From Ostrinia nubilalis (taxonomy: Eukaryota > Arthropoda > Insecta > Lepidoptera > Crambidae), in contig NC_087118.1 in assembly GCF_963855985.1 (NCBI RefSeq), positions 2,108,001 to 2,172,000 of the forward strand: a DNA stretch of 64,000 bases. The letters run 5' to 3'. Shown here piece after piece: positions 10,847-22,907 of this stretch (positions are counted from its first letter, which is position 1; the number at the start of each line of letters is the position of its first letter). A program made the translations under genes and the position numbers. Under the pieces are notes generated by a model. It searched no databases. It was not told the origin of the DNA and saw nothing but the letters and a program-made list of their open reading frames with translations.

Positions 10847-11292
10847 TGTAACGCAACACCGTATGCCAGCCTATGCCTGCCTCGCCAAGCCAGCGCCAAG
10901 CCAGCGCTAAGCCAGCGCCAAGCCAGCGCCAAGCCAGCGCCAAGCCAGCGCCAAGCCAGCGCCAAGCCAGCGCCAAGCCAGCGCCAAGCCAGCGCCAAGC
11001 CAGCGCCAAGCCAATGCCAAGCCAATGCCAAGCCAACGCCAAGCCAACGCCGCCACATCCGTAATGCAGAGTACGCCATTTGACTACATCCGCTATAAGA
11101 CTGTGACGTCACTACCGGTTGGTTATCGATGGCCACACCATTTGGGTGGGGGTTTTGTATTATATAGCCGAGGAGCTCATTTTCCGGGGCATTCGATACC
11201 GAATACTAAGTTAAGCTGAAACTCTGTCCGATTACTGTGCGAAATATAAAAAGTTGACTTGTAAGCAAGTGTTTCCATTCCCTTCCGTTACA
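10847..11292 (+). repeat. gypsy-1 3' LTR
   Basis: 446 bp, the same sequence as the 5' LTR but 55 bp longer. The excess is exactly five 11-bp units. It is followed by the GATA target duplication and then BEL-1 pol. Confidence 0.9.
10884..11048. repeat. 11-bp LTR minisatellite, fifteen units
   Basis: Same array as in the 5' LTR, with eleven AGC-ending units before the fixed AAT/AAC block instead of six. Because 33 bp is three units, the array is open in several frames and produces spurious repetitive ORFs on both strands. Confidence 0.95.
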
Positions 11293-11296
11293 GATA

Positions 11297-12301
11297 ATTA
11301 TAGTGGGTGCTAACAATCCTAGCGGATCGTAGATCTGAGATATTACTGATAATATGATGCGTTTAGTGGTCTGAGTCACATTTGAGTCACACTTGGAAGT
11401 AAAAAATAATTCATCTGATTCAGTTAAAAAACCTAACCCTAGCGTTTTTGTTTGACAATTATCTCCGAGTGTTAACTGTTTGAATGTACCTACTAACATT
11501 TGATTGTGAACAGTCAAAGGTAAATATCCACTTTCTTAATGGAAAACAACCCGATTCTAACACCCGTGATACTTTATTACATATATCTATTAATGTTTCC
11601 TTGTCGTCATACCCGGTAATCAAATCGTCTACGTAGAAATCTTCGTTGATGACGCGTGCAATGACGTCATCATCGCATTCCGATGCAAGTTGCTTTAGGC
11701 ATCGCATGCTAAGGTAGGGCGCAGACGTTGTACCATAAGTGACGGTATTTAATTGATATATTTCGAGATCATCAGAAGGATTATTTCTCCAAAGAATTAA
11801 TTGTAAATGTCTTTGATCGGGTTGAATCAAAATCTGTCGATACATTTTTTCGACATCTGCACAAGCAATATATTTAAATTGACGAAATCGCAACAGAATT
11901 GTAAATATATCATTTTGCAATTTAGGACCGACTTCCTGAATATCATTGAATGATATGTCTGAATTTGACTTTGCACTAGCGTCAAATACCACACGAAGTT
12001 TAGTGGTTGCGCTGTGTTCTCTAAAAACACCATGATGTGGCATAAAATAATAAGGTATTGAATAATTATCAATGCGACCCAGGCCTAAATACTCAGACAT
12101 AAAGTCGCTATACATTTGTTTGTAGTCCGGGGCGCTTCGCTGTAATTTACGTTCGAGCGCAAGGAACCGGTTTTTTGCTAATGTGTAAGACTCGCCTAAT
12201 AAATCAGCTGATTCTTTCATAGGTATTCGCACGGAAAATCGACCCTTATCATCACGTAATGTTGTTGTGGTAAAGAGACTTTCACAAGCATGCTCAAGCA
12301 A
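11297..12301 (-). pseudogene. BEL-1 reverse transcriptase
   Basis: A 280-codon frame (12301-11459) carries the BEL RT: KLRVVFDASA, the DVEKMYRQI palm motif, TVTYGTTSAPYL and the catalytic FYVDDL. It continues, after a frame change near 11500, into SQIYDPLGLLAP, where gypsy-1 interrupts it. RT copies the element RNA into DNA in virus-like particles. A one-base shift at about 12300 separates it from the protease frame, and stops after 11500 break the C-terminal part. Confidence 0.9.
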
Positions 12302-12854
12302 TTTCTTCCAGTTCCCAAAATTGTTTTAATTGTGTATCTATGGTTTGGGTAAAATTGCACTGAACCTGATTAATGCGCAAGTTTGTTTTGTGTAATGAGC
12401 CTGAAATGATCCATCCTAATTTTGTATTTTGTAAAAATGGACCATTTGGCAAACGAATAAGACCATCATTTAACAATTCCCAGAATTTATTTGCTCCAAT
12501 AAACAAATCTATTCCTACAGGCGAAAAGAAATGGGGGTCAGCTAACTTTATGTTGTCTGGAGTTTTAATGTTTTGTGCAAATTCTAAAGCGTGTGGTTGA
12601 GCTGTAATGCGTGGTAATACTAGGCAATTAAAGCGCGTGACGTATGCACTAGTCTTAGACCTCAACTGAATTTCACAAGTATGTGTTGATTGTGTCACTG
12701 TGCTGCCTACACCAGTGACCTTAACAGTGGACTGTATTAATGGAATATTTAGCGTATTACATAATGATTTTGAAATGAAGCAATGTTGACTTCCGTTGTC
12801 AAGTAATGCTTTGACAGTATGATAATTGTTGTATTTGTCCGCAATTTCTACCAA
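12294..12854 (-). pseudogene. BEL-1 aspartic protease
   Basis: A 186-codon frame with the retropepsin block ALLDNGSQHCFIS near residue 15, the VTGVGS strand, then the DLFIGANKFW and LGWIISGS blocks that precede BEL reverse transcriptase. The catalytic triplet reads D-N-G where most retropepsins have D-S/T-G, and BEL often D-S-G or D-Q-G. The protease would cut the gag-pol polyprotein. It is one base out of frame with RT. Confidence 0.85.
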
Positions 12855-14307
12855 TGCAATCGATAACAGTACTGGTTCTAATATTGACTGACTCAGCTGA
12901 TTGTTATCGACACTCTAATAAAGCGAATTAGTTGCATGTGATGCGGAATGTAAGGTATGCGAACCATTTAATGAATTTTGCGGACTAGACTGGCTGCCGT
13001 GCGCGACTACTGAAGATGTTAATGCACCAGTATCGTGGCTGCCATCTTCACAATGAATTAGACTATTATGTTTCATATTACATTTTTTGCATGACCCAAA
13101 CCAGCAGGTTTTTGCTGCGTGGCCGGTACGCAAACAATTATGGCAAAGATTTTGTGAAATATGTTTTAATTTATCATTAATAGATAATTTAATGAACATA
13201 TCGCAAGAATAAAGCGGATGATTTGCATTTCACATAGTACACGGGCGATAACGCTTTGAATTGGAAGCTTTATTTGAGTTTTGTCGATTTTGCGTTGTAC
13301 CCGCAACATAACTATGTGTTTTTTGAAACTAATTATTCGGCAACGACTGCTTTTTTGACTCGGGATTCGACTTATTATTGTTATGAGTTACGTTAATTGT
13401 TTCTAACACATCAGCTCTGTCCTTAAGGAATGTAATTAAATCGGCTAAAAGTATTTTTTCCCTTTTTGATGAGTTATTGAGGGTACTTTTATGTAACTCC
13501 CATTCGCGCTCAGTTGACTATAATGTAGATAATTAATGTATCCCATGAGTCAGTTGGTTCGCCTAAAGACTTGAGTGCTCTAACGTTCTTTAAAATTGTG
13601 TCTATAAGTTTCCTAAGTTGCGGTGCCGATTCCTTAGTGACTGAATAGGCAGAAAACAAAGCCTTAACATGGTTATGGACAAGCAGACGGTTATTATTGT
13701 ATCTGTTTTCTAATAATTCCCAAGCAGTAATATAATTAGCAGACGAGAACTCTAACGACTTTATAATTTGTAAGGCGTTACCGGTTAAAGCGGAACGTAA
13801 ATAGTGAAACTTCTGAATGTTGTCTATATCTGTAGAATTATGAATTAAAGACAGATAAGTATCACGGAACTCAAGCCAATGGTCATAAGAACCGTCAAAG
13901 GCTGGGAGGCTAATTGTAGGTAGTTTAATTTTACTTTGTGAACAAGATTGAACCTGCTTAGGAGTAATTTCTTTTAATTTACATTTACATTTAGCCACAG
14001 CAGCATAATATTGGTCTTCAAAAGATTGTCTCTCTTGTAATTCCCTCTCTAGCAAATATTCAGGGATATTAATGTCAATTTCATCCTGAATTTCAGCAAA
14101 ATTGTCTAATAAAGGTTCCGCCCTATGAAAACGTGACCGTAACTCCTCTAAATGCACTTCTGTTACTTCAGATAATGAATCTAGTTCGTTTAAATATTTA
14201 ACAAAAATTGTGAGTTTAGATTTAACAACTCCCCGTTTTTTTATTGCAATTTTAGTAAACTCATCTTTATCATCAATATCTACTAACGATTGCCTCTTTT
14301 TGGTCAT
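12855..14307 (-). pseudogene. BEL-1 gag with zinc knuckles
   Basis: The frame opens at 14307 with ATG and runs 265 codons to 13510. It holds a DUF1759-type BEL gag core (PTISLPAFDGSYDHWLEFRD near residue 135, then the ALTGNALQIIKSL block). A second segment at 13199-12915 in another frame carries cysteine-histidine knuckles (CHNCLRTGHAAKTC, CKKCNMKHNSLIHC) that would bind element RNA. Stops and shifts between 13510 and 13199 break gag. A leader of about 230 bp separates it from the LTR. Confidence 0.85.
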
Positions 14308-14540
14308 TGTGTGGGTAAGTAGGAATCAAGTACTCACGGTTTTTTCTCGAAGCTTCCAGAACGAGCACGAAAATTCTGAGGGTAGATGCACGGTACACTA
14401 CCCTGCACTGCACTATCTAGAATAGAATTAAAGCACGAAATTAGCACAATTGAAATAGGATAGGGAGGATGGGAGGGATTGATCGGTCAAACCTCTAGGT
14501 GCTGGTGATGATGAGCTCCTCCGGCTTCGATGGACCAATT

Positions 14541-14968
14541 TGTTGATGTATGTGTGTGTGGCCTGACTGATTCTGGTTTCTGCCTCCTGACTTGTGTCCT
14601 CTCCAGGGTAGTGTAGGTATACGGGAATCTTCAATGATGTAGATTTATTAAAATATACTATAGACTTTAATTATTTTACAATGCTTTGAATATACAATAA
14701 ATACAAATTATAAGTGGTTCGCGTCTGATCGTGAATCGATGGAGTTGCCGAATGATGCTCGGGCGTTGACTGCGCTCCCAGCTCCGGCTTTCAGCTGCAC
14801 CTCAGCGCCATCTCGGCTTAGATAGTTGAACCACACATCCATTGTGCGTTAATCAATGTTGATCGATGTGACAAGGTGTTGCGGTAGTTCGAGAGCCCGT
14901 GTAGATGGCATTGGTGACTGATGTTAGTTCCAGAGGGCTCGTATAGATGGCGTTGATATGCACAAACA
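14541..14968 (-). repeat. BEL-1 5' LTR with adjacent primer-binding site
   Basis: On the minus strand it starts TGTTTGTGCATATC and ends ATACATCAACA. The next bases, AATTGGTCCATCGAAGCC, look like a primer-binding site (14523-14540). It abuts the copia pre-integrase coding sequence, which resumes at 14969. AATAAATAC lies inside. No partner LTR was found at the left end. Confidence 0.75.
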
Positions 14969-16056
14969 AAGGATGTTTTGTGTGTTCCAAGCCTGACAAC
15001 GAACTTATTGTCAGTGAGACAATTGATTAAAAACAACAACAGTGTCTTTTTCTCAGACAGTCACTGTTTGATATACAATGCAAAGAAAGAATTGGTGGCT
15101 GTTGCTAACCTAATTGACGGTGTGTACAGGTTGGATTTATGTACTACACCAGTGACTAAATGTTTACTTGCCAGAGATAGTGCTTTGTTATGGCACAGGA
15201 GGTTGGGACACATAAATGCTCAAGACTTGAATAAAATGAAGAATGGTGCCGTGGAAGGTGTTACCTATGAAGACAGTTATGATGTTACCAAATCTAACTG
15301 TGTGGTTTGTTGTGAAGGAAAACAATCACGACTACCATTCCCCACTGGCACAAGAGGTACAAAAGTTCTGGATATTGTGCACGCCGACGTATGCGGGCCA
15401 ATGGAAACCAAATCTATTGGAATGTCACGATACTTTCTTCTATTTGTAGACGACTATACTCGTATGTCATTTGTCTACTTTATGAAAAACAAAAATGAGG
15501 TCTTCAAATACTTCAGAGAATTTAAAGCCATGGTGGAGAAACAGACAAATGCCAATATTAAAATCTTACGAACAGATAACGGTGGAGAGTTTTGTTCGAA
15601 AGCAATGGAAGATTTTTTGAAATCATTTGGTATTGTACACCAAAAAACAAACCCCTATCCGCCCGAACAGAACGGTATGTCAGAACGAAACAACAGAACA
15701 ATTGTTGAGAAAGCGAGATGCTTGTTGTTTGACGCTAAGTTGGATAAAAAGTTCTGGGCAGAGGCGGTATCGACAGCAGTATACTTGAAAAATCGATCTA
15801 TAGCATCAGGCCTTAATGACAAAACACCATACGAGATGTGGCATGAAAAGAAACCCATTTTAAGTCACATACGAATCTTTGGCAGCCCTGTTATGGTACA
15901 TGTCCCCAAAGAAAGGAGAACCAAATGGGATAAGAAAGCTCGGCAGCATATTCTTGTTGGTTACTCAGAACAAGTGAAAGGCTACAGAGTATACGACCCT
16001 GTCAAGAACGAGGTTACTACCAGCAGAGATGTAGTGGTGATGGAGTCAGCAGTGTC
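14969..16056 (+). pseudogene. Copia pre-integrase and integrase segment
   Basis: The frame enters from the BEL-1 junction with the KDVLCVP block of the copia pre-integrase domain. The HHCC zinc finger follows (LLWHRRLGHIN, then CVVCCEGK), then the DD35E core: HADVCGPM, RTDNGGEFC and the glutamate in PPEQNGMSERNN. It ends with the RIFGSPV and DVVVME blocks. Integrase joins element cDNA to host DNA. The frame is unbroken over about 360 codons; only insertions interrupt it. LINE-A begins near 16057, and the tail after DVVVME is LINE sequence. The apparent start at 14978 is arbitrary. Confidence 0.9.
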
Positions 16057-16443
16057 AAGAGGTATGCCTACCACCTCTCGCCTGCGGACCTCCGTTGCCT
16101 GCGGACGTGTTTGCCGGCTCCACTGCAATAGTGCGTGAGTGCGATCGAGACATATTCCAACTAGAATAAGACACACGTAATTACCGCAACACTGCTAAAA
16201 AACGAGTGAAAGTGACATTGCCTAATCGGTGAGACAAATATATCACTCGAAGCGGCGCTTACATGCATGCCCCGCCCTTTAGTCCATTGATGCGCCGGAG
16301 TTGACCCGCCCCCTGCCATATCTACTCATAGCTGCGTAGTAGCGAGACGTCCTCATTTAGGCCTACACGGAGCGCGCTGCATTTCCGCGGACTGTTATAA
16401 TTGCACCTCGCCTATTGGAATAGATACATATTTCTACAAAACA

Positions 16444-17841
16444 ATGTCAGTAAAGCGGAGTCCACCCAAAACATCGAGCGTTACTTCTCAAAGAAAGGAC
16501 CAAAAGACGCCACAAGACTCGGAAACTGTGTCAGAAATGAAAGATAGTGACTCGGCTCCCGGTCACCACATGATTACGAGGCATAAACCAAACTTCTGGC
16601 CGAGGGGGAAGTCATGCCCAGCTTATGACCTGGGGAGAGGAGGGGGGCGGGGGAGTCATACCCAGCTTCTAGGCTAAGATTAAATAGATTTCCAGGAGGG
16701 AGCAGCTGTCCTTTCCTGCAGCAGCTGGCCCGCCCATGGGAACGGCGAATAGATAGGTAGGTACGTAGGTTTAACTCAGAAAAACTAAATAACAGGTAGG
16801 TATTGCGTGTACATCGAAATGATCTTCATAGCAATGTCTTGTAGCCTAGGCAGAGTGTATCTGCCTCAGCTATACCTTATTGTTAGAAGTAAATAAATTA
16901 ATACTTATACATTTTTATATTTTACTTGGAAGAAGACAACACTTATGAACACTTTATTTGAATAAATCGCCAAATATACCACCGCGGAGACCCCAATCGC
17001 GTCTCTGCGTTCCATTGAATCGTATGAGCGTATGGATTTTTTGCGTTATTTTTCACAATTTCTATTTTTAAAAATTACCTATCGATAGCCTACTTTATTC
17101 TGATGAATAAATGTCATTACAAGTTTTTCTCTAAAACTGATAGTTTGTCTAGAAAAAAATATTTTCTATCCACGCAGTACGCCGGCAGCGTTCGGATCGG
17201 ATATAGTGACGTCATCGTCCCCGCGCCGGGCGGTCAGTGAACTTTTTTAGTAATTTGGCCATAACTTCGTCAATTTTTGTCGTAGAACAAAAATTTTTGG
17301 ACTGTGTATTAAGGATTTCTTAGCCCTATAAATCTGCATTCACAGCTAAAAATCGAAATGATCCTCATTGAGATCAGGAATGTCCCGGTGTGTCAGACAG
17401 AAAATAAGTCGAGTTTGCGAGCCCATCTACTACAGCTGAGTGATGTTATAAACCTGAATATTCAAGACAAGGACATTCGGGACGTCTTCCGTATCAGAAC
17501 AAAAAATAATTCAGGCCCAATCATAGCTGAATTTACAACCAACTCCCTAAAGGAAATGTTCATTAAATCGTCTATAGATTATAACAAAGAAAGACCGAAA
17601 GAACAAAAATTAAACACATCACATCTAAAAATCCGGGAAACCGATGCCAATCTACATAACGGATAACGTAACTACAAAAACCCGACGACTTCACTTCCTA
17701 TCCAGAGAATTTGCCAAAACTCACCAATACGCCGGCTGCTGGATTGCCTACGGAAAAGTGTACCTACGGGAAAAGGAAGGAAAACCTGCACTACGCATCG
17801 ACTGTGAAGAGGACCTGGCTAAACTAAACCTAAAAAAATGA
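16444..17841 (+). pseudogene. LINE-A ORF1, FP25K-like C-terminus, interrupted
   Basis: The C-terminal part at 17358-17841 reads like the baculovirus FP25K-type domain common in insect LINE ORF1 proteins: KTRRLHFLSREFAKTHQY, then a GKVYLREKEG block. It is split by a one-base shift at about 17650. A separate basic N-terminal piece starts with ATG at 16444 and stops at 16677. The 680 bp between them has no matching frame and may be an insertion. ORF1 proteins bind RNA and form the LINE particle. The domain name rests on family resemblance, not on a search. Confidence 0.6.
16678..17357. other. Non-coding gap in LINE-A ORF1, possible LTR
   Basis: A purine-rich run (CCAGGAGGGAGCAGC) precedes TGTCCTTTCCTGC at 16706, and the next 300 bp end near GCGTCTCTGCGTTCCA at 17013 with an AATAAA about 50 bp earlier. 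This resembles a polypurine tract followed by an LTR. No second LTR or target duplication was found. Confidence 0.3.
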
Positions 17842-18192
17842 CTATCTGTAGGGTCTAATGTTCGCTTTAATACTACAAATATTAGTTACTTTGTCAATTG
17901 TTATTATAAGAAACTAATTAAAATACTTACTGAATCACTCACACAAAACAAACACACCATATACATTAAATGGAATGCACATATTTATTTATACATTTAA
18001 TCACACAACTACACTATCATTACACTACACATTGTTACAACTTAATTGTTATTCGTATTGTCCATATTATTGTACTGAGCTAATATCCCGGTTTCTAATT
18101 TACTATTCTACCAAACAAACTATAATTAAAAACACCACAATTAGTATTCTCCCATTGCGTGCTGTACATGTAATTTTATTTTTCATTATAAA

Positions 18193-21116
18193 GTGTGTAA
18201 TAAAATAAATAATATAATAAAAGACTTGGATAGTTTAGCTTTAGTCGACTGTGGTACCTGTGATATAGATAGCTCCTCAAACTTACTAGGCATTAGTACA
18301 AAATCTCTAAAATTCATAGTACAAAACATAAGAAGCATTCGTTGCAATATCAACCAATTTGAGGCCCTTTTACATCGAGCTAATGTAGATTGGGACCTTC
18401 TGATTTTAACTGAATGCTGGCTTCACAAAAACCAACTCATTCCTTCTATAGATGGCTTCAGATACTTCTCCACAGCTAATAACAAAACGCAAAATGAAGG
18501 AGTGGTGATATATTATAAATCAACGCACACATTCTTGATAACAGAACCTGCCATCATGGATGCAAACTCATTGTTGGTGAAACTAAGTAATGACACGGTT
18601 ATCCTTGCCATCTATAGGCCACCTGGCGAGAAAAACACGAATAAATTCCTTGAATCCTTAAATACAGTTTTATTCAATCTAGTCAACTATAAAAATATCA
18701 TTCTAACAGGTGACATAAATTTGGATATATCTTGTACTTCTATAGATAATCGTGCACAAAGTTACCTTAATTTGCTAGCTTCACACGGTATGTTACCTGC
18801 TTATAATATTCCAACACATACGAATACCTGTCTGGACCACATTGTAATTAAGACTAAATTATCAGTACGTTGTTTTGTTGCCAATACCACAGTGACAGAC
18901 CATAATAGTATACTGATGAGCATGGACTTTCAACCACCCTCTCCTGGTAACAACAAAATACAAAAGCGGATTGACTTCCTAGGCTTAGATTCCGCAATCT
19001 CTAATGCTGATTTAACTCCAATTTTTTCTATGCATAATGTTAACGATGCCGTATCATTCCTTATTTCTACACTAAATTCTATTCTAAATAGCTGTACTAA
19101 GTTCGTAAAAACTCCACGACGAAAGCAGTCACTAAAGCCGTGGATTACAAATGGTCTAATAAAATGTTTAAAAAACCAGGGACAAGCTGCACATGAAAGT
19201 AAAGAAGGATCCTGATAATGATATACTTAAACTTACATACAAACGTTATCGTAACTTCTGCAACACATTAGTTAAAAAAACAAAAAGGGAATATGAAATA
19301 AATGAAATAAAAAAGGCACAAAACAATAGCAAAAAAATTTGGGAAACAATAAAGAAAATTACACACACACAGTATCAAAAAAGTCATGCTTCTGAACTAG
19401 TTACAAATAATAATTCAAAAGAGTCAGTTAATGCAATAAATAAACATTTTGTAAATATTGGTAAAATCTTAGCAGAAAATGTACCTGTGAATAATTTATC
19501 ACATGATCCCACTAGCTATCTAAGTGTGTCGCAATCTAACTCCTTAGGTATGCTCTTGACAGATGAAAAAGAAGTGGAAATCATTATAAACACCTTAAAA
19601 AATAATTGTGCTTCAGGCCTCGATCTCTAGCGACTTTATCAAAAAATATAAGGCTATGTTAATACCTGTATTGACATACATATGTAACTTGGCATTGGAT
19701 TCAGGGGTCTTCTCATTAGCCTTTAAGCAGGCTCTCGTACATCCTATTCACAAGAGTGGTGACAAAGACCGTGTCGACAATTATCGGCCTATATCTATTC
19801 TTCCAACGTTTTCAAAAATTCTCGAAAAAATAGTAAATAAAAGACTTGTCGACTTTTTAGAGTCCAATAACTTACTATCCAGCTCTCAATTTGGTTTTCG
19901 TAAAAATAAATCAACTAACGAAGCTGTGCACGAGCTAACAAACTACGTTGTTGACAAAATGGACAGTAAGAAAAAAGTATTGGCAATTTTTTTGGACCTA
20001 GCAAAGGCGTTCGATACGGTCTCGGTTACGATCCTGCTTAAAAAATTGGAACACCTTGGCGTAAGAGGCACTCAACTTCAATTCTTCTCCAGCTACCTCG
20101 AGGAGCGTACTCAGCGTGTTGTTATTGACGGCATAAGTAGTGATGATCACCCTATAACATATGGAGTTCCACAGGGAAGCATCTTGGGTCCTACCTTGTT
20201 CCTTACGTATATAAACGACCTCTGCCAACTTCACTTGGTAAATGGTAAAATAATTACTTTCGCTGATGACACAGCGCTCATTTTCCATGGTGATACTTGG
20301 GATGAGGTTTATCAACATGCTCAGGAAGGATTCAATGTTGTCACTGGTTGGCTCTCCAGTAACCTGCTCACGCTAAATGTTTCCAAAACAAAATACATCG
20401 CATTTAAACATAAACATTTAGCTCCTAATCAAAAATTGGTGGCACACTGCTGTCTAGACGCTGCTTCTGACAACTGCCCTTGCCCCCAACTTCAAACAGT
20501 AACTAAAATTACTTACCTTGGCGTAATAGTCGATGATCAACTTAATTTTCAAGCTCATATCAGCCATTTGACTTCTAGAACCCGAAAATTAATTTACATA
20601 TTTAGGAATCTTCGCCACATCTTTAATAATAAGGTTTTTAAAGTCACATATGCCGCTCTGTGCCAATCAATTTTAACGTACTGCATATCATCTTGGGGTG
20701 GTGCCCCAAAGTCCTACCTTATTACTTTAGAACGAGCACAAAGAGCTGTCCTTAAAGTCTCTCATAAACTTTCATTCTTCTATCCGCCGGTGGATCTATA
20801 CCAGAAATGCAAAGTCCTAACTGTTCGCCAATTGTTTATTCAACATCTTGTTCTAAAGAAGCACTCCCTCTTGGAATACGATCCTCATTTAAACCAACAA
20901 AAACGCTTAAAATACAAAGTATGTCCAAGTACTCCCTATAGGGCACATTTTTCTCATAGGTTCTTTGGCTTTCTCGGCTCTCACCTGTATAACAGGATTA
21001 ACCGTGAACTTTCAATATACTCTCTCCCAAAATTCGAATGCAAGTCCAAGGTAACATCATGGTTACAAAACCTCACTTACTCTGAGACGGAGGATCTATT
21101 AAAAACGCTCGCGTAA
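18193..21116 (+). pseudogene. LINE-A ORF2, endonuclease and reverse transcriptase
   Basis: An APE endonuclease (IVQNIRSI near 18320, LTECWL, AIYRPP, TGDINLD, CLDHIV, VTDHNS) is followed by reverse transcriptase (NYRPISILPTF, SSQFGFRKNKS, FLDLAKAFDTV, YGVPQGSILGPTLF, catalytic FADDTALI near 20265) and a thumb region ending in SWLQNL at 21065. Only two frameshifts, near 19200 and 19615, break it, so this copy died recently. The EN nicks target DNA and the RT primes on the nick. The ORF starts in some way near 18190 rather than at a strong ATG. Confidence 0.88.
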
Positions 21117-21178
21117 TATATCTACACATTATAATATATATTCTGGACAATACTAACATATAGACACTCACAAACACA

Positions 21179-21334
<156 letters not shown>

Positions 21335-21547
21335 GATTAAGTATGTACCCAATCTAGTTGTAGTTAGGTCTGTAGTGGCGAGGGCCTGGTAATCGGTTAG
21401 ACAGGGTGCCTTAGGCACCCTAGTACAGATACCAGTCTCTCACAAAGGTATTATTGCTGTATGATGATAACTTACTGTAACTAGATATAAGTTTTTATAC
21501 CTCTGTGAAAGAGAAATAAAGTTTATTTATTATATTATTATTATTAT

Positions 21548-22907
21548 TACCACTGAAGTGACATGGTGTGTGGATGATAAATTGCCTGTTCCTGTAGGAA
21601 ATGATCGTTCAGTGGGGGAATCTGACCAAGAACGATCAGTATTAGAAGCCCAGGAAATCTCTGACAGCGACTCGTCACAGGTGACATTCTACGAGACTGA
21701 AGCAGATGAAACTTTTGTTCCTGAGACTGATGCAGATGAGACCTTCGTTCCTGAATGTCCAATTGAGCCACCAGAACCAGACTATCGCCCCTCGGACAGA
21801 CCAAAGAGAGTGATACGGAAGCCAGCAAGGTACGACCAGACAGGCTTGTTGGCTACTACAGATACTGAACTGACGGTGACAGAAGCTATGAATAGTCCTG
21901 ATAGTGTCCATTGGCGGAAGGCAATGGATGAGGAGTTGGAGTCGTTCCGAAAGAATGAAGTGTACGAACTTGTAGACGCTCCAAAAGGTGCTACAATTGT
22001 GCAGTGTCGTTGGGTGCTAAAGAAAAAGATCAAAAGTGATGGTGAGGTGCAATATCGTGCGCGGTTGGTCGCCAAGGGTTTTACCCAAAAATACGGACTT
22101 GACTATGATGAAACCTTTTCACCCGTTGTGCGACATTCAACTTTAAGGTTATTGTTTGCATTAAGTGTAAAACTAGGACTGGACATCACCCATTTAGATG
22201 TTAAAACTGCTTATTTAAATGGCCATTTGAAAGAGGACATTTATATGTATGCTCCTGAAGGCTTTGTATCTGAAATGGAAGGTAAAGTTCTTAAACTCAA
22301 AAAGGCAGTGTATGGATTAAAACAATCCGCCTTAGTTTGGTATGAGAGAGTTAGGGATTTACTGTGTAAAAATAATTTTAAAAACTGTACACAAGAGCCA
22401 TGTTTATTTACAAAGATGTGTAAAGATGTAAAAATTATAATAGCATTGTATGTCGATGATTTCCTAATCTTTTCCAATAATAAGAATGAGAGTGAGAAGT
22501 TAAAGTGTATTCTAAACTCTGAATTTGAAATCAAAGACTTGGGTGAGGTTAATATTATTTAGGTATGAGTATTAATGTTCACAAAAATTGTAATAATTAT
22601 GAAATAACTGTAGACCAACAACAGTACAAAGAAGAGTTATTGCTGAAATTTAATATGACTGAATGTAGAACAGCTGATACACCTATAGAGAATAAATTAA
22701 ATGTAACAAAAGCAGAAAAATGTACAGAAGGAATTAGCTATCAAAAACTCATAGGCTGTCTTATGTACCTTGCAGTCATGACAAGACCAGACATTACCTA
22801 CTCTGTTAGTTATTTAAGTCAATTTAATACTTGCTACAGTGATGAACATTGGAACTATGCTAAAAGAGTTCTTAAATATTTAAAGAAAACTAAAATGTAT
22901 TGTTTAA
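21548..22907 (+). pseudogene. Copia linker and reverse transcriptase segment
   Basis: It starts right after the LINE-A tail with an acidic linker (EADETFVPETDADETFVPE, a duplicated motif), then RPKRVIRKPARY and the copia RT: RWVLKKK, ARLVAKGFTQ, LDVKTAYLNG, KAVYGLKQS and the catalytic YVDDFLIF near 22455. A one-base shift at 22560 moves the reading to the second frame (22565 on), which has MTRPDITYSVSYLSQF. The reading is cut at 22907 by a SINE-like insert flanked by TTTAA. Without the insert the frame runs on into RNase H. Confidence 0.9.

Larger units (their letters stand above)
6520..11292 (+). mobile_element. Ty3/gypsy provirus gypsy-1 with minisatellite LTRs
   Basis: Two direct LTRs (6520-6910 and 10847-11292) start TGTAACGC and end GTTACA and enclose degraded gypsy gag-pol. 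A GATA target duplication flanks the element at 6516-6519 and 11293-11296. It sits inside BEL-1 pol on the opposite strand. A 3.9-kb interior lies between the LTRs. The sequence after the 5' LTR, CAGAAGTGGGAT, resembles a tRNA-Leu primer-binding site. The interior carries at least one further retroposon-like insert. Confidence 0.9.
4735..14968 (-). mobile_element. BEL/Pao provirus BEL-1, left end missing
   Basis: On the minus strand the order is LTR (14541-14968), leader with primer-binding site, gag (14307 downward), protease, reverse transcriptase and RNase H, which is BEL/Pao order. It is inserted in the copia pre-integrase region. A MITE (5404-6342) and a gypsy provirus (6520-11292) interrupt it. 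The integrase and the 3' LTR are absent: similarity stops near 4735, so the left end was deleted or replaced. Several frameshifts make it non-functional. Confidence 0.85.

Noticed and set aside
10795..11219. Repetitive ORFs such as SQRQASAKPAP on both strands
   Set aside because: They are frames through the 11-bp LTR minisatellite and also occur in the 5' LTR.
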